64,000 bases of DNA from CAVSPO01 sp963730005 (GTDB lineage: Bacteria > Actinomycetota > Actinomycetes > Propionibacteriales > Propionibacteriaceae). The notes under the pieces were generated by a model, which saw nothing but the letters and a program-made list of their open reading frames with translations, did no database searches and was not told the origin of the DNA. The stretch covers positions 1 to 64,000 of the forward strand of contig CAVSPO010000018.1 in the NCBI GenBank assembly GCA_963730005.1, read 5' to 3'. Below, in pieces: positions 8,195 to 17,429 of the stretch; the first letter of the stretch is position 1, and every line of letters begins with the position of its first letter. The translations under genes were made by a program, and so were the position numbers.

Positions 8195-8561
8195 CCCTGG
8201 TGGGACCGCCACGAACCTGTGGCCGCAGCTCAACCTCGACCTGCACGTCGACGATGAACTCGCCGGCCCCGATGGTGACCCCGCACTCGCTGAGTTGAGC
8301 CCTGTTGAGCTCCGCTGTGGCGCGGGCAACGGCACAGCCGTCGCCCCCCAGCTGGTGGGCCTGAGCCGCTGCAACAGCGCTCAGATCAGCGACGTTGCGG
8401 GCCTGGTGGACACAACCGATCCAACCGCTCATCCACACCCCCACTGCAGCCGTCACCACCAGCAGCATCAGGACCGCGACGGTCGCCACGGTGCCACTGC
8501 CTCGGTCCTGGCTGGCGGCCCGCCAGCCCCCGGGCTGGTCATGGGCTCGGCTCCATCGCAA
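8151..8561 (-). CDS. Rv3654c-family TadE-like secretion-associated protein
   Basis: About 137 residues. A short basic leader containing DRGSGTVATVAVLMLLVV precedes one transmembrane helix, and then a small extracellular domain with cysteines (CAVARATAELNRAQLSECGV). This is the Rv3654c family, which closes the actinobacterial tad/flp pilus locus. The start is uncertain: TTG 8561 is the only initiator upstream of the conserved region and overlaps the end of the preceding tadE gene by 23 bases. The last gene of the minus-strand tad operon, it runs 44 bases into the convergent helicase gene. Confidence 0.8.
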   Translation of the reverse strand: MRWSRAHDQPGGWRAASQDRGSGTVATVAVLMLLVVTAAVGVWMSGWIGCVHQARNVADLSAVAAAQAHQLGGDGCAVARATAELNRAQLSECGVTIGAGEFIVDVQVEVELRPQVRGGPTRVTEQARAGLVDAAT

Positions 8562-8952
8562 TCACCGCCACGCCCTTCAGCGGCACCGGCCCGATCGGCC
8601 CCAGGCTGGCTTCCAACCGGACCTCGACGCTGATGTTGCCCACGTCCGTGTTGGTCGTCACGACCGCGCCCGCAGGGGCATTGCCTTCAGCATCAGCTGC
8701 CGCTTGATCATCGCCCCTGGCCAACTGGCGCGCCACCTGGGAGGCCGTGTCAGCGCACGCAGTCTGCAGAGACACCAGACTCACAACCCAGCCGAGCACC
8801 AAGGCGACCCCTGCGGCCACCAGCAAACCGAGCGCCAACTCCACAGTCACCATGCCGCGCTCAGACACGGGCGCAGCACGCCCGTCGCGTCCCACCTGCC
8901 ACTGACTGTCAGGTGAGCCCTGGCCCGGCAGCCGAAGACCCCGATTGTTCAT
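8539..8952 (-). CDS. TadE-like pseudopilin
   Basis: 137 residues. The hydrophobic segment GMVTVELALGLLVAAGVALVLGWVV has the pilin-like glutamate (MVTVE) at the +5 position after a cleavage-like GM, which is characteristic of TadE-type pseudopilins processed by a prepilin peptidase. A small extracellular domain follows. ATG 8952 is supported by an exceptionally good AGGAGG with spacing of 7. Minor pilin or assembly role in the Flp pilus, by family. Confidence 0.85.
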   Translation of the reverse strand: MNNRGLRLPGQGSPDSQWQVGRDGRAAPVSERGMVTVELALGLLVAAGVALVLGWVVSLVSLQTACADTASQVARQLARGDDQAAADAEGNAPAGAVVTTNTDVGNISVEVRLEASLGPIGPVPLKGVAVIAMEPSP

Positions 8953-9033
8953 CTCCGCTCCTCCTGAGGCGCACGCAACGCACAACCGGACCAGGGTGGG
9001 CAGCCGGCCTTGGCTGCCCACCCAAGGCCATCA

Positions 9034-9315
9034 TCACTTTGGCAGGAAGGCGCTGAGCTGGCCCATCCAGTCGATCACGACGCGCAGCAGGGCGTTCTTC
9101 GTTTGGTCATCGGTGACCACGCTGTAGAGCACGAGGGCAAAAGCGACCGCCGCCAGGATGCCGACCGCGTACTCAGCGGTCACCATGCCTCGATGCACGG
9201 CCCTGCGCAGCGGCCGGGAATGGGCCTCGACCAGCTCGTCACCATGAGCGGGCTGCGTCTCGGGATCGATACGGGCGAGCGTGGAGACGATGATGGTATC
9301 CACAGGATTGGTCAT
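9034..9315 (-). CDS. DUF4244 Flp-pilin-like protein
   Basis: 93 residues. A charged N-terminal 45 residues is followed by RGMVTAEYAVGILAAVAFALVLYSVV, a type IVb pilin-like helix with the conserved glutamate (TAE). Then comes a short tail. DUF4244 proteins occupy the major-pilin position of actinobacterial tad loci. The start at ATG 9315 has GAGAGG upstream. Likely the main structural subunit of the pilus encoded by this operon, by position. Confidence 0.85.
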   Translation of the reverse strand: MTNPVDTIIVSTLARIDPETQPAHGDELVEAHSRPLRRAVHRGMVTAEYAVGILAAVAFALVLYSVVTDDQTKNALLRVVIDWMGQLSAFLPK

Positions 9316-9506
9316 GGGAGGTTCCTCTCGGACGAGCTCTTGTGTCAGCACCCGCCCTTCGCGGGGGCACCAACACCATCCCCGCAGACCCCCCGAACGG
9401 TCAGCGGGACAACACCGCTGTGGACGACCAGCAGCTGAGCCAGCCGCTGTGGACAACTCGTCGCATCGGGTCAACGCCCTGGAAGAAGAAACAAGAGCCG
9501 CCCTGA

Positions 9507-10127
9507 TCAGCCGGGCTTGCGTGCCGTCAGCAGGAACACGTCGAACGTCTGCTCGGACCCTTCAAGGCCCTTTGTGAGCGTGGTGGCGGTGCGGAACGCC
9601 GGCTGCTCGAACCCGGCTGCGAGGACGTCCTGCTGCAGAGCATGACGATGGAAGCCCGTGTGGCCGGCGAAATCCTGCGGGTGGAAGCGGTTGCCGTCGT
9701 CGTGATCGAGGTCGGCGATGGCAACCCACCCGCCCGGATTGACGGCGGCGAACATGGCCCGCAGGATGCCGGCAGTGTCGTCGATGTGGTGCAGCACCAG
9801 CGAGCTGTACACCAGGTCGTACGTTGCGGGCGCCGGCTGGATGGCAAGGTCGAGATCGATCAAGGTGAACCGGGCGGCGTCCGGGCGCTCAGCGAGGCGC
9901 TCTGCGGCTACTTCACGCATGCCCTCTGATGAGTCAGCCAATGTGATGTGCCCGAGGAAAGGGGCCATTTCCCAGCTGAGGATGCCGGTGCCACAGCCGT
10001 AGTCGAGCGCGGTCATCTGCACGGACAGCGGAATCGCGTCTGCGATCGCCGCCGCGATGGCACGCGACCGCGTGACCTTGTCGGGCGTGTCGTAGACGCG
10101 GGACATCTCGTCGAAGTCGATGGGCAC
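9507..10127 (-). CDS. Class I SAM-dependent methyltransferase
   Basis: About 206 residues with a clear Rossmann SAM-binding motif, LDYGCGTGILSWEMAPF (about residue 43), the acidic ADSSEGM strand and the VLHHIDD motif typical of ubiE/Methyltransf_11-type enzymes. The substrate is unknown. GTG 10127 is chosen since it gives the conserved N-terminal PIDFDEMSRVYD. It lies on the same strand between tadC and the pilin genes, where tad loci normally have no methyltransferase, so it may be an insertion into the operon or may modify a pilus component; nothing in the sequence decides this. Confidence 0.85.
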   Translation of the reverse strand: MPIDFDEMSRVYDTPDKVTRSRAIAAAIADAIPLSVQMTALDYGCGTGILSWEMAPFLGHITLADSSEGMREVAAERLAERPDAARFTLIDLDLAIQPAPATYDLVYSSLVLHHIDDTAGILRAMFAAVNPGGWVAIADLDHDDGNRFHPQDFAGHTGFHRHALQQDVLAAGFEQPAFRTATTLTKGLEGSEQTFDVFLLTARKPG

Positions 10128-10229
10128 GCAGTCATTCTGACAGGTGGCCGCCGACGCACAAGCCCTGATGCTCCCGCCGGAGGTGCCGGCTGGGCGCGCC
10201 GGCCGTCGCACCGCGCCCGACTGAGCCCG

Positions 10230-11000
10230 TCAGCCAAGCCGGCCCAGGTACTCGCCCAACCCACTGGCCACGATGGGCACCACGCCCAGCAGGATGAACG
10301 CCGGCAAGAAGCAGGTCATCAGGGGCAGCACCGATTTCACGCCGACTGCGCGGGCGCGAACCTCCAGACCAGCCCAACGTCGTCGTCGGGTTTCCGCGGC
10401 ATGCACCCGCAACACGTGGGCCACCGCTGCCCCGGAGTCAGCCGACCGCGCCAAGTCACGGGCCGCATCACCCCACACCCGGTGACTACGCAACGAGCCC
10501 CAAGCCTCGGCGTCGCTGCGCCCGATCTGGGTCTGGGCTTGAATGCCCTGCAGCAGACTGGCCGTGGGCTCAGCGCAGACGGCCGCCACCGCGGACAACG
10601 CCCCGCGCAACGGCAGGCCGGCGTCCAGGCTGCTGGCCATCAGCTCCAGGACGGCTGGTAGCTGGGCACTCAATGCGGCCCGCTCACGCTTGGAGGCGGC
10701 ACCCTCGACCCGGCCGAGCGCCAACACCACGACGACGCCGATCACCAGCCCGGCCAGTGCCCCAACGACAGTGCTGCTGAACGGCGTCCAGACCAGCAGC
10801 GCTGCAGCACCACCCGCCGACAGCCGGACCCACCGGGCCGGCGCGTCGAGCCGGGCGCTGAACTGCCGCTCCAGCCGGTCCAGGCTGTCCGTGCCCTGCC
10901 CAGCGCGCAGACCCGACGCCCTGGCCTGGCCGCTGGGCGCCAGCAGCCAGACCGCTGCCATCGATGCCAGCACCGCCAACAGCCACCAGTCGCTGTTCAC
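10230..11000 (-). CDS. tadC: TadC-type type II secretion F domain protein
   Basis: 256-residue inner membrane platform protein with the T2SSF fold: hydrophobic helices near residues 1-20, 60-95 and 230-256 flanking a cytoplasmic helical region (LELMASSLDAGLPLRGALSAV). In tad systems TadB and TadC form the membrane base on which the TadA ATPase works. The start overlaps the tadB stop by 4 bases (ATGA type). Confidence 0.85.
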   Translation of the reverse strand: MNSDWWLLAVLASMAAVWLLAPSGQARASGLRAGQGTDSLDRLERQFSARLDAPARWVRLSAGGAAALLVWTPFSSTVVGALAGLVIGVVVVLALGRVEGAASKRERAALSAQLPAVLELMASSLDAGLPLRGALSAVAAVCAEPTASLLQGIQAQTQIGRSDAEAWGSLRSHRVWGDAARDLARSADSGAAVAHVLRVHAAETRRRRWAGLEVRARAVGVKSVLPLMTCFLPAFILLGVVPIVASGLGEYLGRLG

Positions 11001-11803
11001 CCGTTGACCTCCACTTCAGAGAGCTTCTCCGTCCACATCAGGCCAGCACAGAGCAATCCCACCGCCGCCACCACGCAGCCTTGACCCAGCGGCGTCCCGA
11101 TCAGGAAGCCCAACGGGTCTGCCCCGCCGACGAAACCCAACCCCAACCCCAATCCGGGCAACACGGCCAGCAACTGCCCGGTGAGCCTGGCGCTGGCCAG
11201 CTCAGCGTCCACGGACGAGTGGGCTGCTTCAGCCAGGCGCAGCGCCTCGGCAACACCCGTGGACGCGTGGGCCAGCGGCGCACCGGTCCGTTCACACAGC
11301 TGCCAAGCCACGCCCAGCTCCGCCAACCCCTCCTGCCCCGGGACCTGACCCGCCCTGCACAACGCCGCCCCGGTGTCGCCACCAATTCGTTGGGTTGCCG
11401 CGCTCTCCCCCAGCGGGGAACAGTCCACAGCTGCGTTTGCCAGCGCCACCCCCGGCACCTGACCGATCGACAACTGCCCCGCCAACACCAGACAGGCATG
11501 GGCAACCTCGCGCTCGGCCAGCCTTCGCACCCGACGCGCGCGAGCACGTGCACCCAGCCACCAGCCTGTGAGGCCGAGCATGGACAGCACCAGGGCCCAA
11601 GGCAGCAATCGGGGCAGCAGCAAGGCGATCGTGACCATGGCTGCCCCGACCCCCACCATCACCGCCGCTCCCCGAGAGCGCGGCGAACTGGAATCACTCG
11701 CCGCCAACGCCACCGCGGACTGGCCTCGTAGCCGCAGCCCGCGACCGTCAGGAATCAACAGCCAGGTGGCCGTCAGTGCGGCGAACAGTGCAAGCCCCGT
11801 CAT
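10997..11803 (-). CDS. tadB: TadB-type type II secretion F domain protein
   Basis: 268-residue partner of TadC with the same T2SSF architecture: two N-terminal helices, a cytoplasmic helical hairpin (HACLVLAGQLSIGQVPGVAL near 145) and two C-terminal helices. The start overlaps the tadA stop by 4 bases, so tadA-tadB-tadC are translationally coupled. Confidence 0.85.
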   Translation of the reverse strand: MTGLALFAALTATWLLIPDGRGLRLRGQSAVALAASDSSSPRSRGAAVMVGVGAAMVTIALLLPRLLPWALVLSMLGLTGWWLGARARARRVRRLAEREVAHACLVLAGQLSIGQVPGVALANAAVDCSPLGESAATQRIGGDTGAALCRAGQVPGQEGLAELGVAWQLCERTGAPLAHASTGVAEALRLAEAAHSSVDAELASARLTGQLLAVLPGLGLGLGFVGGADPLGFLIGTPLGQGCVVAAVGLLCAGLMWTEKLSEVEVNG

Positions 11804-12945
11804 GCCCCGATCACCGTCCTCAGCTCGTCACGCCCAGGCCCTGCAACGGCGCGGCCGGACTCGTCGCAACGCACGGCGTCCACAACTGTCACCAGGCCGT
11901 GTTGGTCGCGGCGGGTGACGCCGATCTGGCCCACCCCGCGACGCCCCGACCGGTGCCGCACCACATGAACCACCACCCGGATGGCCGCCGCCACCTGGGC
12001 GTGGCAGGCATCCCTGGACAGCCCGCCCAGGGCCGCCAACGCCTCGAGCCGGGCCGGCACGTCGACGGCCGAATTGGCGTGCACAGTGCCACAGCCACCC
12101 TCGTGGCCGGTGTTCAGCGCTGCCAACAGGTCGCACAGCTCCGCGCCCCGAACCTCACCCAGCACCAGCCGGTCGGGCCGCATCCGCAGGGCCTGGCGCA
12201 CCAGGTCGGTCAGCGTCACAGCACCGACACCCTCACCGTTGGCCGGACGTCCTTCCAACCGCACGCAGTGCGGATGATCGGGCACCAGCTCCCGAGAGTC
12301 TTCCACGACGAGCACCCGCTGATCTGTCGGCACCAGCCCCAGCAGAGTCGCCAGCAGGGTGGTCTTGCCGGAACCGGTGCCACCGCTGATCAGGAAGGCA
12401 GCCCGGGACGCCAGCAGGGCGCGCAGCAGGCCGGCCACCTCATCGCCGATCGACCCGTTCGCCTGCCAGTCGTCGAGACTGAAGGCACGGCCCGACGGCA
12501 CCCGCAACGACAGGCAGGTGCCCGGCGCGGACAGCGGGGCCAGCACGGCATGCAACCGGGTGCCGTCACCCAGACGGGCATCGACGTAGGGGCTGGCGTC
12601 GTCGAGCCGACGCCCCACCGAGGCCGCCAAGCGGGTGGCCAGCCTGCGTACCTCGTCGTCGTTGGCGAACTGGAGATCCACCTGACGCAGCCCGGCCCCC
12701 TGGTCGACGAACACCTGGCCCGGCCCATTGACCAGCACATCCGTGACGCCCGGCGCCCGCAGCAGGGCCTCCAGCGGACCCGCGCCGACGCTGGTGCGGC
12801 GCAGCTCGTCCAGGGTCGCCAACACTGCGGCGTCGGAAACCACTCGGCCGACCGACCGCAACGCGTCCGCCACGTCGGCCGGCTGGTAGGCCCGCCCCAA
12901 ACCCGCCAACCGCATGCGCACCTGCTCGAGAGCGAGCTCACTCAT
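11800..12945 (-). CDS. tadA: TadA/CpaF-type secretion ATPase
   Basis: 381 residues. GspE-family ATPase powering Flp pilus assembly. N-terminal all-alpha region, then ISGGTGSGKTTLLATLLG (Walker A, about residue 191), an Asp box, the Walker B region (DRLVLGEVRGAE, about 258) and the His box GHEGGCGTVHANSA (about 280). ATG 12945 is chosen because upstream residues in the same frame are only the shadow of the next gene. It overlaps the upstream cpaE-like gene by 8 bases. Confidence 0.9.
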   Translation of the reverse strand: MSELALEQVRMRLAGLGRAYQPADVADALRSVGRVVSDAAVLATLDELRRTSVGAGPLEALLRAPGVTDVLVNGPGQVFVDQGAGLRQVDLQFANDDEVRRLATRLAASVGRRLDDASPYVDARLGDGTRLHAVLAPLSAPGTCLSLRVPSGRAFSLDDWQANGSIGDEVAGLLRALLASRAAFLISGGTGSGKTTLLATLLGLVPTDQRVLVVEDSRELVPDHPHCVRLEGRPANGEGVGAVTLTDLVRQALRMRPDRLVLGEVRGAELCDLLAALNTGHEGGCGTVHANSAVDVPARLEALAALGGLSRDACHAQVAAAIRVVVHVVRHRSGRRGVGQIGVTRRDQHGLVTVVDAVRCDESGRAVAGPGRDELRTVIGA

Positions 12946-13987
12946 CGCCCAGCACCACCTGCAGCAACGCGTCCACTTGCCTGCCGTAACGGCCGCGACC
13001 CCTGCCCGGTGGGTCGCCCGACTCAAGGGCCAACGGGAGGCCCCCGTCGGTGCCGATGACGCCCACCAACGGCATTCCCAGGGTGTCGGCCACCAAGAGG
13101 GGGTCCAGACGGCGCCCTGGGCCGGTGCGAACCAGCACCGAGGCGTCCTGAAGGCCCAGGAAAGCGGCTCGGGAACGGGCGGCGACAACCGCCCTGACCT
13201 CGGCAGCGACCAGCAGCAGGGTCTGTGCCTGGCTGCGGTCGGCGCCACCGGGATCGGCCCCGGAGTCGAGGACCACGAGATCGTGGCTGCGCCGCAGCGA
13301 AGCGACCACCGCGCGGACCGCCTCGGCACCGGGCAGGGTGGGCACACTGCCACCCGCTCCGTCACGCTCACCTGAGGCACGCCCGATGGCCAACAGATCG
13401 ACACCGGAGACGTTGGGGAGGTGGCCCTGCAGGGAACCCAGGTGACCGCTGGCCGCAGCGAGATCATGCCAGCGCCACCCGGGCGCCCTCTCGGCGCCGT
13501 ACATCAGGTCGATGCCACCACCGCACGCGTCCAGCTCGACCAATGCGACACCCAGCCCCCTGTTGGCAGCTCGCTGCGCCAGCGCCGCTGCCAGTGTCGA
13601 GGCACCCACACCCCCGGACCCGCCCACCACCCGCAGCACCCGAGCCCGCCCACCCAGGGCATCCTCATCGCCGCTGATCAACGCCGTGAGGTAGCCACCC
13701 TGGTCGACGAGACTCAGCACCGAGGCGTCCAGCGGCACTGACCACACCGCCAACTGAGCCAGGTCGTCCCCCACCAGATGGACGCCCTGCCGCTGGGGCA
13801 GGCCGAGGCCGACCACCATCGCTGCACTGTCCACGCCGATGACGACCACCGAGGCCTCACGCCACAACGCCCGGACTCCAGACGAGTCACGCACCACCTT
13901 CAACGGCACCCCGCAGGCTGCAGCTGCTGCGCTCGCCGCCTCACACAGACGCGGCTCACGGCTGATCACGAGCGGAACTTTGGCCAT
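12938..13987 (-). CDS. Septum-site-determining-like CpaE/Ssd ATPase
   Basis: About 349 residues, MinD/CpaE superfamily, equivalent of M. tuberculosis Rv3660c (Ssd). An N-terminal receiver-like domain is followed by a deviant Walker A GGSGGVGASTLAAALA (about residue 122); the usual GKT is replaced by GAS, as in other Ssd proteins. Then LVELDACGGGIDLM and LVVLDSGADPG. By family it localises the pilus machinery or affects septum placement. ATG 13987 gives the family N-terminus AKVPLVISREPRL; ATG 14020 is an in-frame alternative. It heads the tad operon. Confidence 0.8.
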   Translation of the reverse strand: MAKVPLVISREPRLCEAASAAAAACGVPLKVVRDSSGVRALWREASVVVIGVDSAAMVVGLGLPQRQGVHLVGDDLAQLAVWSVPLDASVLSLVDQGGYLTALISGDEDALGGRARVLRVVGGSGGVGASTLAAALAQRAANRGLGVALVELDACGGGIDLMYGAERAPGWRWHDLAAASGHLGSLQGHLPNVSGVDLLAIGRASGERDGAGGSVPTLPGAEAVRAVVASLRRSHDLVVLDSGADPGGADRSQAQTLLLVAAEVRAVVAARSRAAFLGLQDASVLVRTGPGRRLDPLLVADTLGMPLVGVIGTDGGLPLALESGDPPGRGRGRYGRQVDALLQVVLGDE

Positions 13988-14020
13988 GTCCCCACTGTCC
14001 AAGGCCACCAGCCGGATCAT

Positions 14021-14164
14021 CCAGCCCGCACGGAACCTGTGGACAACCGGGGGCCCGGGTCGGCCTGTGGACAGCCAACCCCAGTCCGGCAGGACGGCCC
14101 AGCAGGATGACCCGTCGGGGTGCCGGGGTTAGTGCCTGGGTGCCAGTCGTCTAGAGTCGGGGCC
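14021..14164. promoter_or_regulatory. Divergent intergenic region with DnaA-box-like words
   Basis: The gap between the tad operon and a plus-strand methyltransferase holds TGTGGACAA (14038-14046, the complement of TTGTCCACA) and TGTGGACAG (14066-14074). The spacing and location suggest the tad promoter region, but no clear -10/-35 can be called. Confidence 0.35.
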
Positions 14165-14912
14165 ATGCAGTCACGCCGCCCCCATTTCCCACCCGCGGCG
14201 GTCGAGTGGCTGGTCGGCCACGCACAGCAACAGAGTGCTCGCCTTGTCCGACACCTCGTACCTGCCCAGGATGATCGCAGGCAGCGGCCATCCGGTCTTC
14301 GCGGCGGACAAGAACGCACGTCGGGTGCAGGGGCTCGCCCGCACGCCCGGTGTCGAAGCTGTGCTGGCCCGCGCCGAGGCCTTGCCTTTCGAGTCGTGCA
14401 GCTTCGACGTGGTCCTGGTTCACCAGGTCCTGCACCACTTCGCGCCTGGCTTGGTGCTGCCCGAGTTCGCGCGACTGCTGACCACCACGGGCTGGGTGTC
14501 GGCCAGCTACCTGGTGCGCGACGACTCAGTGCCGTGGGTGCGTCGGCTGCTGGCTCTGATCCGGGGCGTCGACCCCGGCGCCATGGCGGGGCAGTATGGT
14601 TCGGAATCGTTGCAGACGCTGATCAACAGCAAGTACTTCCCCCAGCACGAGGAGCGCAGCTTCCGAATCTGGGTGCCCATCGAGCGCGACGGAATGATCG
14701 CGATGGTGGACGGGCTACCCGCCATCTCGCGGCTGACGGAGGCAGAGCGTTCGGACGTGCTCGCCGACGCCGGGCTGATCTATGACTCCGCTTCGACCGG
14801 CAACGAGCTGCTGCTGCCGTACCAGCTGAAGTGCGTCCGCGCCCACGTCGACCATGACGAGCTCACCCACCCGATCAAACTCACCGACGACGCCCTGATC
14901 ATTCCGCTGTGA
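14165..14912 (+). pseudogene. SAM-dependent methyltransferase (one frameshift)
   Basis: Methyltransf_11-type protein of about 249 residues if one base is restored near 14230. The N-terminus SRRPHFPPAAVEWLVG reads from ATG 14165. The rest (VLALSDTSYLPRM, AADKNARRVQGLA, then LPFESCSFDVVLVHQVLHHF) reads in a second frame to the stop at 14910. The SAM motif is atypical (LSDTSYLP where LGAGTG is usual), so cofactor binding may differ or the gene may be non-enzymatic. Whether the frameshift is genuine cannot be told from one sequence. Confidence 0.6.
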
Positions 14913-14988
14913 CGGCATCCGGCCCATGCCCCCCGAGCCGCCGGGCACCCACTAGGCTCAGGACAGCAGGCTGCGATTAGGAGACGAC

Positions 14989-15513
14989 ATGGCTCAACGT
15001 CCGTCGGTGTTTGACTACGTCAACAACGTCACCACCGAAGCCACCAGGCTGTTCTCGGGTATCCGCGAGTTGGCCAAGGCGGAGATCAGGCCCAGCGCCA
15101 AGCACGCGGGTATCGGGGCCGGCCTGCTCGGCGCCGCTGCAGTGATCGGCATCGGCATGTTGTGGCTGCTGCTGTTCATGGTGGGGCTGTGGCTGAGCGT
15201 CCTGTTCAGCAAGGTCTTCGACCTGGACATGTTGGTCAGCCTGGGCTGGGGTTTCACCACCATGTTGGTGGTTGCCATCCTGTTCGTGGCCGTGTTCGCC
15301 CTGATCGGGGTGAAGCAGGTCAAGCAGATCAAGATGCCCGAGAGCACCATTGCCGAGACCAAGGCCAGCTTCGCCGCGCTTTCGGAGTCCATCTCCGCCG
15401 GCGTTGCCGAGGGCCGGCTGGGGCTGCGCGACCCCAAGGGTGTCTGGCTGGCCGAGGACGTGATTGCCGGGGAGCCTTTGGAGGCCGCCAAGCGGTCAGC
15501 CGACGCGGTCTGA
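14989..15513 (+). CDS. Actinobacterial holin-X / DUF1469 membrane protein
   Basis: 174 residues, two adjacent transmembrane helices in the middle (GIGMLWLLLFMVGLWLSVLF and MLVVAILFVAVFALIGV) between a cytosolic N-terminal helix (LFSGIRELAKAEIRPSAKHA) and an amphipathic C-terminal tail. This matches the putative actinobacterial holin-X (holin superfamily III) proteins, a housekeeping family despite the name. AGGAGAC precedes the ATG. The function is not known. Confidence 0.8.
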   Translation: MAQRPSVFDYVNNVTTEATRLFSGIRELAKAEIRPSAKHAGIGAGLLGAAAVIGIGMLWLLLFMVGLWLSVLFSKVFDLDMLVSLGWGFTTMLVVAILFVAVFALIGVKQVKQIKMPESTIAETKASFAALSESISAGVAEGRLGLRDPKGVWLAEDVIAGEPLEAAKRSADAV

Positions 15514-15538
15514 GCCCTGGCGTCGTCGGAACTGGCCG

Positions 15539-16186
15539 TCAGCCGTCTGTTTGCGGCTGGTCGTTGCTGAACCGGCGCGGCACCGGCACCACACGCTCGG
15601 AGTCCCACGGTTGTGTCCAGCCGCCGAGCTCCAGCACCCGATCGACCAGCTTCGCGGTGAACCCCCACAGGAAGAACTCGCCGAACTGCCAGGCCGGCCC
15701 GGTGCGCCCCGCACCCAGACTCCAGGTCACCCGATGCGACGGGTCCGCGAGCGCCTGGATCGTCCAGCGGTGCACGGACGCCACCTCGCCCAGGTCGACC
15801 GGAGCCACCGGTTGGCGACCGTCCCACCAGCCGACGACAGGCACGACAGTGAAGCTGCTCACCGGAAGGTCCGCCCGTGGGAGGGTTCCGATGACATGCA
15901 GCCCCGACGGGTCCAGACCGATCTCCTCCCGGGCCTCCCGGACGGCCGTGTCGACCGGCCCGCGGTCAGTGGCGTCCCTGCGTCCGCCGGGGAAGGCCAG
16001 CTGGCCGGGATGATGGCGCAGCGTGTGTGCCCGCTCGGTGAAAGTGATGTCGGGGCTGTCGGTGTCGGACAGCATGATCAGCACGCTGGCGCGTGCCTTC
16101 CCGGTCACAGTACGTAGTGCCTGGTTGCCGATGGCGTCCAGGCTCGACTGCAGGCGCCGGAATGGCCCGGGGATCAGCGGCGTCAT
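15539..16186 (-). CDS. Nudix hydrolase, CoA-pyrophosphatase type
   Basis: 215 residues. The Nudix box is complete: GG-RRDATDRGPVDTAVREAREEIGL (about residues 67-93, with the REAREEIG core), preceded by LRHHPGQLAFPGG as in the NudL/CoA-hydrolase group (UPF0035). Family members cleave CoA and related pyrophosphates. The start overlaps the nth stop by 4 bases. The position next to nth matches M. tuberculosis Rv3672c-Rv3674c. Confidence 0.88.
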   Translation of the reverse strand: MTPLIPGPFRRLQSSLDAIGNQALRTVTGKARASVLIMLSDTDSPDITFTERAHTLRHHPGQLAFPGGRRDATDRGPVDTAVREAREEIGLDPSGLHVIGTLPRADLPVSSFTVVPVVGWWDGRQPVAPVDLGEVASVHRWTIQALADPSHRVTWSLGAGRTGPAWQFGEFFLWGFTAKLVDRVLELGGWTQPWDSERVVPVPRRFSNDQPQTDG

Positions 16187-16899
16187 CCCTTGACCAACCG
16201 TGCGGCTTCGTCCGGGTCGGTGGGGCCCTCACCAAAGCTGGGGCATTGTGCGGCCACCGGGCAGACACCGCAGGCAGGTTTGCGGGCGTGGCAGCGGCGA
16301 CGGCCATGGAAGATCAGCACGTCGCTGACCTGGGTCCACAACTGCGGCTGGAACAGTGCTCCCACTTCGGCTTCCACCACGTCGGGTTTGGTCGAGGTGG
16401 TCCACCCCATGCGCCGGCTGAGCCGCAGCACGTGGGTGTCTGTGGTGATGGCCGGCAGCCCGAACGCGTGCCCTCGCACCACGTTCGCCGTCTTGCGGCC
16501 CACACCCGGCAGGGTCACGAGCTCGTCGATCCCCACCGGCACCGCACCGTCGAAGTTGTCGACGAGAGCCCTTCCGATTCCGATCACAGCCGTCGCCTTG
16601 TTGCGGAAGAAGCCCGTCGAACGAATCGTCTCCTCCATGTCGGCCTGGTCTGCGTTTGCGAAGTCCTCCGGGCGGGGGTAGCGCCGAAACAGCGCCGGCG
16701 TCACCGTGTTGATGGTCTTGTCGGTGCTCTGGGCCGACAGCACCGTGGCAATGAGCAGCTCGAACGGGCTGCGGAAGTCGAGCTCGCAACGGGCGTCGGG
16801 GTACAACTCGGCCAGGACCCTGAACATCCGGTTGGCGCGGTTCGTCCTGCGGCGCTGCGTTTCCCCCGCGATGTCCAACGGCTTGCGCAGACTGGTCAT
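16183..16899 (-). CDS. nth: Endonuclease III
   Basis: 238 residues. DNA glycosylase/AP lyase for oxidised pyrimidines. The HhH motif LPGVGRKTANVV carries the catalytic Lys, TDTHVLRLSRR the catalytic Asp, and the C-terminal 4Fe-4S loop is C-x6-C-x2-C-x5-C (CHARKPACGVCPVAAQC). All key residues are present. Length is typical plus a short N-terminal extension. Confidence 0.95.
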   Translation of the reverse strand: MTSLRKPLDIAGETQRRRTNRANRMFRVLAELYPDARCELDFRSPFELLIATVLSAQSTDKTINTVTPALFRRYPRPEDFANADQADMEETIRSTGFFRNKATAVIGIGRALVDNFDGAVPVGIDELVTLPGVGRKTANVVRGHAFGLPAITTDTHVLRLSRRMGWTTSTKPDVVEAEVGALFQPQLWTQVSDVLIFHGRRRCHARKPACGVCPVAAQCPSFGEGPTDPDEAARLVKG

Positions 16900-16915
16900 C
16901 AGGAACTGCGCGGCT

Positions 16916-17281
16916 TCAACTGGACTCGACGGCCTCGTCGACCGGCGCGTTGGCCAACAGCTCAGGCTCGAGCTGGTCGAAGCTCGTGTCGACCACCTTG
17001 ACGGTGGCAGCTGACTCGGCCACGGCCCCGAGGACCACGGACCAGGACTTGACGTCGGGACGCTGGCGGAGCAACTGGCGTCGTTCCCGTTCGGTCATGC
17101 CGCCCCAGACACCCCACTCGATCCGGTTGTCGAGAGCGTCAGCCAGGCACAGCGCGCGGACTATACAACCCGTGCAAACGGCCTTGGCGCGTTTCTGATC
17201 CTTGCCTTCGGGAAACAGGGCGTCATTCATACCCCTGCACTTGGCCCTCATTGGCCAGTCATCGACATCAGCGACCGCCAT
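16916..17281 (-). CDS. WhiB-family iron-sulfur regulator
   Basis: 121 residues. Four cluster cysteines at 15, 36, 39 and 45 (C-x20-C-x2-C-x5-C), then the GVWGG turn (GVWGGMTERERR) and a basic C-terminal segment for DNA binding. The position next to a ponA-type PBP is the same as whiB4 (Rv3681c) in mycobacteria, but the long acidic C-terminal tail (about residues 80-121) leaves the subtype open. Divergent from the PBP gene; the intervening 150 bases, with ATAAATCTACA at about 17312, probably carry both promoters. Confidence 0.9.
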   Translation of the reverse strand: MAVADVDDWPMRAKCRGMNDALFPEGKDQKRAKAVCTGCIVRALCLADALDNRIEWGVWGGMTERERRQLLRQRPDVKSWSVVLGAVAESAATVKVVDTSFDQLEPELLANAPVDEAVESS

Positions 17282-17429
17282 TGGGGCCCCTTCCGCTCGC
17301 GCGCGACGAGTATAAATCTACACGTCGCAGCGTGAACTTCAAATGACGGATTGGGTGGTCCACACCGGCGCAGGGGTGGGCCAGCAGACCTGCGGGTTTC
17401 CTTCACATGCGTCACGTACTCTTGCTCTC

